Positions 5,404 through 6,284 of a DNA stretch of 6,284 bases are shown here, piece after piece. Positions within the stretch are counted from its first letter, which is position 1. The number at the start of each line of letters is the position of its first letter. Below the pieces are notes generated by a model. That model was not told the origin of the DNA and made no database searches. It saw nothing but the letters and a program-made list of their open reading frames with translations. The DNA is taken from NCBI GenBank assembly GCA_017608545.1, contig JAFCFQ010000022.1:1-6284 (forward strand), given 5' to 3'. A program made the position numbers and the translations under genes. This stretch comes from Candidatus Aenigmatarchaeota archaeon (GTDB taxonomy: Archaea > Aenigmatarchaeota > Aenigmatarchaeia > Aenigmatarchaeales > Aenigmatarchaeaceae).

Positions 5404-5910
5404 TCACTTCAAAGCTTCAACAATTGCTTTTCCAAACTCAACAGCTGCCTGTGGCCCCGAAGCTGTTATGATCTTTCCATCGATTTCAACATCATTTCCT
5501 GTATAAGTTCCAACTGTATTTATGTTATTTCTCTCAGAAGGATATGCAGTCGCTTTTTTACCATCTAAAATACCTGCATTCACTAGAATCGTTGGTGCAA
5601 TGCATATGGCTGCCACAACTTTTCCTGAATCATAAAATTCTTTTGCTAACTCTAAAGCTCTTTTATGATTGTGATATGCTGTAGTTCCTGTACCCCCAAC
5701 AAAAACAATTGCATCAAAATCTTTTTCATCAATATCGTAAAAGTTTTTGTCTGGTGTAACTATTTTTCCGAACATACTTTTAGAAGGTTGGCCAGTAGAA
5801 TTCACAACTGTAACATCTATGTTTGATTTCTCTAAAATCTCCTTAGTTTCAAAAAATTCCTCATCTCTAAAATCGTTCGGTGCAATTACCATTAAAACTT
5901 TTTTTGCCAT
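5404..5910 (-). CDS. DJ-1/PfpI family protein
   Basis: The 168 residues span one complete DJ-1/PfpI domain. The nucleophile-elbow cysteine is Cys103 in AAICIAPTILVNAGIL (101-116). The upstream acidic residue, expected next to the cysteine, is Glu17 or Glu18 in FRDEEFF. GGTGTTAYH (72-80) forms the conserved glycine loop. PfpI-type proteases have His directly after the cysteine (CHGP); here it is Ile (CIAP), so a Cys-His protease is not expected. The CIAP form is, as I recall, common in archaeal and thermophile members. Glyoxal/methylglyoxal detoxification, chaperone and redox-sensing roles have been proposed for relatives, and none can be chosen here. No signal peptide is seen, so it is cytoplasmic. 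The ATG at 5910 lacks a Shine-Dalgarno. It is the first gene of the cluster with the lipoprotein. Confidence 0.92.
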   Translation of the reverse strand: MAKKVLMVIAPNDFRDEEFFETKEILEKSNIDVTVVNSTGQPSKSMFGKIVTPDKNFYDIDEKDFDAIVFVGGTGTTAYHNHKRALELAKEFYDSGKVVAAICIAPTILVNAGILDGKKATAYPSERNNINTVGTYTGNDVEIDGKIITASGPQAAVEFGKAIVEALK

Positions 5911-5922
5911 GAAATTAATTAG

Positions 5923-5940
5923 AATTAATATTTAATAAAT
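5923..5940 (-). promoter_or_regulatory. TATA-like promoter of the DJ-1 family operon
   Basis: The minus strand reads ATTTATTAAATATTAATT, 13-30 bases before the ATG at 5910. With no ribosome-binding site in between, a leaderless or nearly leaderless message is likely. Confidence 0.45.
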
Positions 5941-5941
5941 T

Positions 5942-6196
5942 TTAAATAGGTGCTAAAGGTTCAATTATAGATCTCATTCTCCCAAATAAACCTAAGACTC
6001 CAACAAAAATCATGGGTGGTGCCAAAACAAGAGATGCTAAAAAGTATGATGTAATAAATGCAAAATAGTTGCTGTTAAAAGCTTTTCTATTCTCAAGAAG
6101 AATATAAAAACCTATTGTTATAGCACAGTGAATAAATGGAAGTGAAAAAAATAATAAAAAGGAAGTTAGTGAATGATTATATATTAAAAAGTCGGC
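5942..6196 (-). pseudogene. Open frame for a small membrane protein without an ordinary start codon
   Basis: Between two stops, the minus strand has 84 open codons in a region with no other gene. The translation looks protein-like. Hydrophobic SLTSFLLFFSLPFIHCAI is at 9-26. FYILLENRKAF is at 30-40. A second hydrophobic stretch, YFAFITSYFLASLVLAPPMI, is at 44-63. The frame ends GRMRSIIEPLAPI. This would give two or three membrane segments with a basic C-terminal turn. No ATG, GTG or TTG occurs in the first 56 codons; TTG at codon 58 and ATG at codon 62 would leave only a stub. It may be a gene that has lost its 5' end, a frameshifted gene, or a real gene using a rare ATA or ATT start. I recognise no family. 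Other frames upstream hold no missing N terminus that I can see. Confidence 0.45.
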
Positions 6197-6205
6197 TTAA
6201 AAATG

Positions 6206-6244
6206 TTATTAATAAATACTTATTGTTTTAATTATTAAAGTGAT
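6206..6244 (+). promoter_or_regulatory. Promoter and ribosome-binding site of the right-edge gene
   Basis: A TATA-like stretch, TTATTAATAAATA, at 6206-6218 lies 30-42 bases before the ATG at 6248. GTGAT at 6240-6244 ends 3 bases before that ATG and matches the archaeal anti-Shine-Dalgarno. Confidence 0.4.
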
Positions 6245-6247
6245 ATC

Positions 6248-6284
6248 ATGCCAGTAATCGGAATAAACTTCAAAACAATAGAAG
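6248..6284 (+). CDS. 5' end of a gene running off the right edge
   Basis: The ATG at 6248 opens the frame MPVIGINFKTIE, which stays open to the edge. It has a GTGAT ribosome-binding site and an upstream TATA-like stretch, so the start is well supported. The opening faintly resembles a small DPANN protein family that begins VIGxNFTKI, but twelve residues are too few to assign a function. Confidence 0.6.
   Translation, partial: MPVIGINFKTIE

Noticed and set aside
5747..5935. Plus-strand open frame of 62 codons
   Set aside because: It is antisense to the conserved N-terminal half of the DJ-1 family gene.
1..6284. CRISPR array, insertion sequence, integrase or phage genes
   Set aside because: No regularly spaced repeats, terminal inverted repeats, transposase motifs or target-site duplications were seen on either strand.

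Overview
This window is AT-rich, roughly 70% A+T, and reads as archaeal, most likely from a small-genome DPANN-type lineage (Woesearchaeota/Pacearchaeota/Nanoarchaeota-like). That placement is an inference. It rests on TTTAAATA-type TATA boxes about 20-35 bases before several starts, some starts with no Shine-Dalgarno and others with a GTGAT-type site, a tRNA with no encoded CCA and bulge-helix-bulge introns, and protein families that I recall from these archaea.

Left part (1-1585, minus strand). The possible first codons of a gene leave the window at position 1. Next come a small exported protein (68-502) and a thioredoxin reductase-family flavoprotein, trxB (541-1491). A 94-base divergent promoter region separates trxB from a plus-strand gene for a stand-alone FMN/iron-sulfur domain of glutamate synthase (1586-2770). 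The two flavoproteins face away from each other, so a shared redox role is possible but unproven.

Middle (2762-4601, minus strand). Three compact genes lie in the order Mth938-like protein, ATP-cone/PD-(D/E)XK nuclease, five-helix membrane protein. The last two overlap by 8 bases, and the membrane gene also overlaps the glutamate synthase-type gene tail to tail by 9 bases.

tRNA (4633-4731, minus strand). This is the standout. It reads as tRNA-Gln(CUG) carrying two 13-nt introns, at positions 29/30 and 37/38. The anticodon is left on an exon of only 8 nt. Removing both gives a 73-nt cloverleaf with a perfect anticodon stem. Each intron can be drawn with the same minimal bulge-helix-bulge fold.

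Right part (4799-6284). A minus-strand cluster encodes a DJ-1/PfpI-family protein, a cysteine-rich lipoprotein and an unrecognised 81-residue protein. Beyond it is an 84-codon open frame for a hydrophobic protein with no ordinary start codon, possibly a decayed gene. The first 12 codons of a plus-strand gene reach the right edge.

I see no mobile element, CRISPR array or phage gene.
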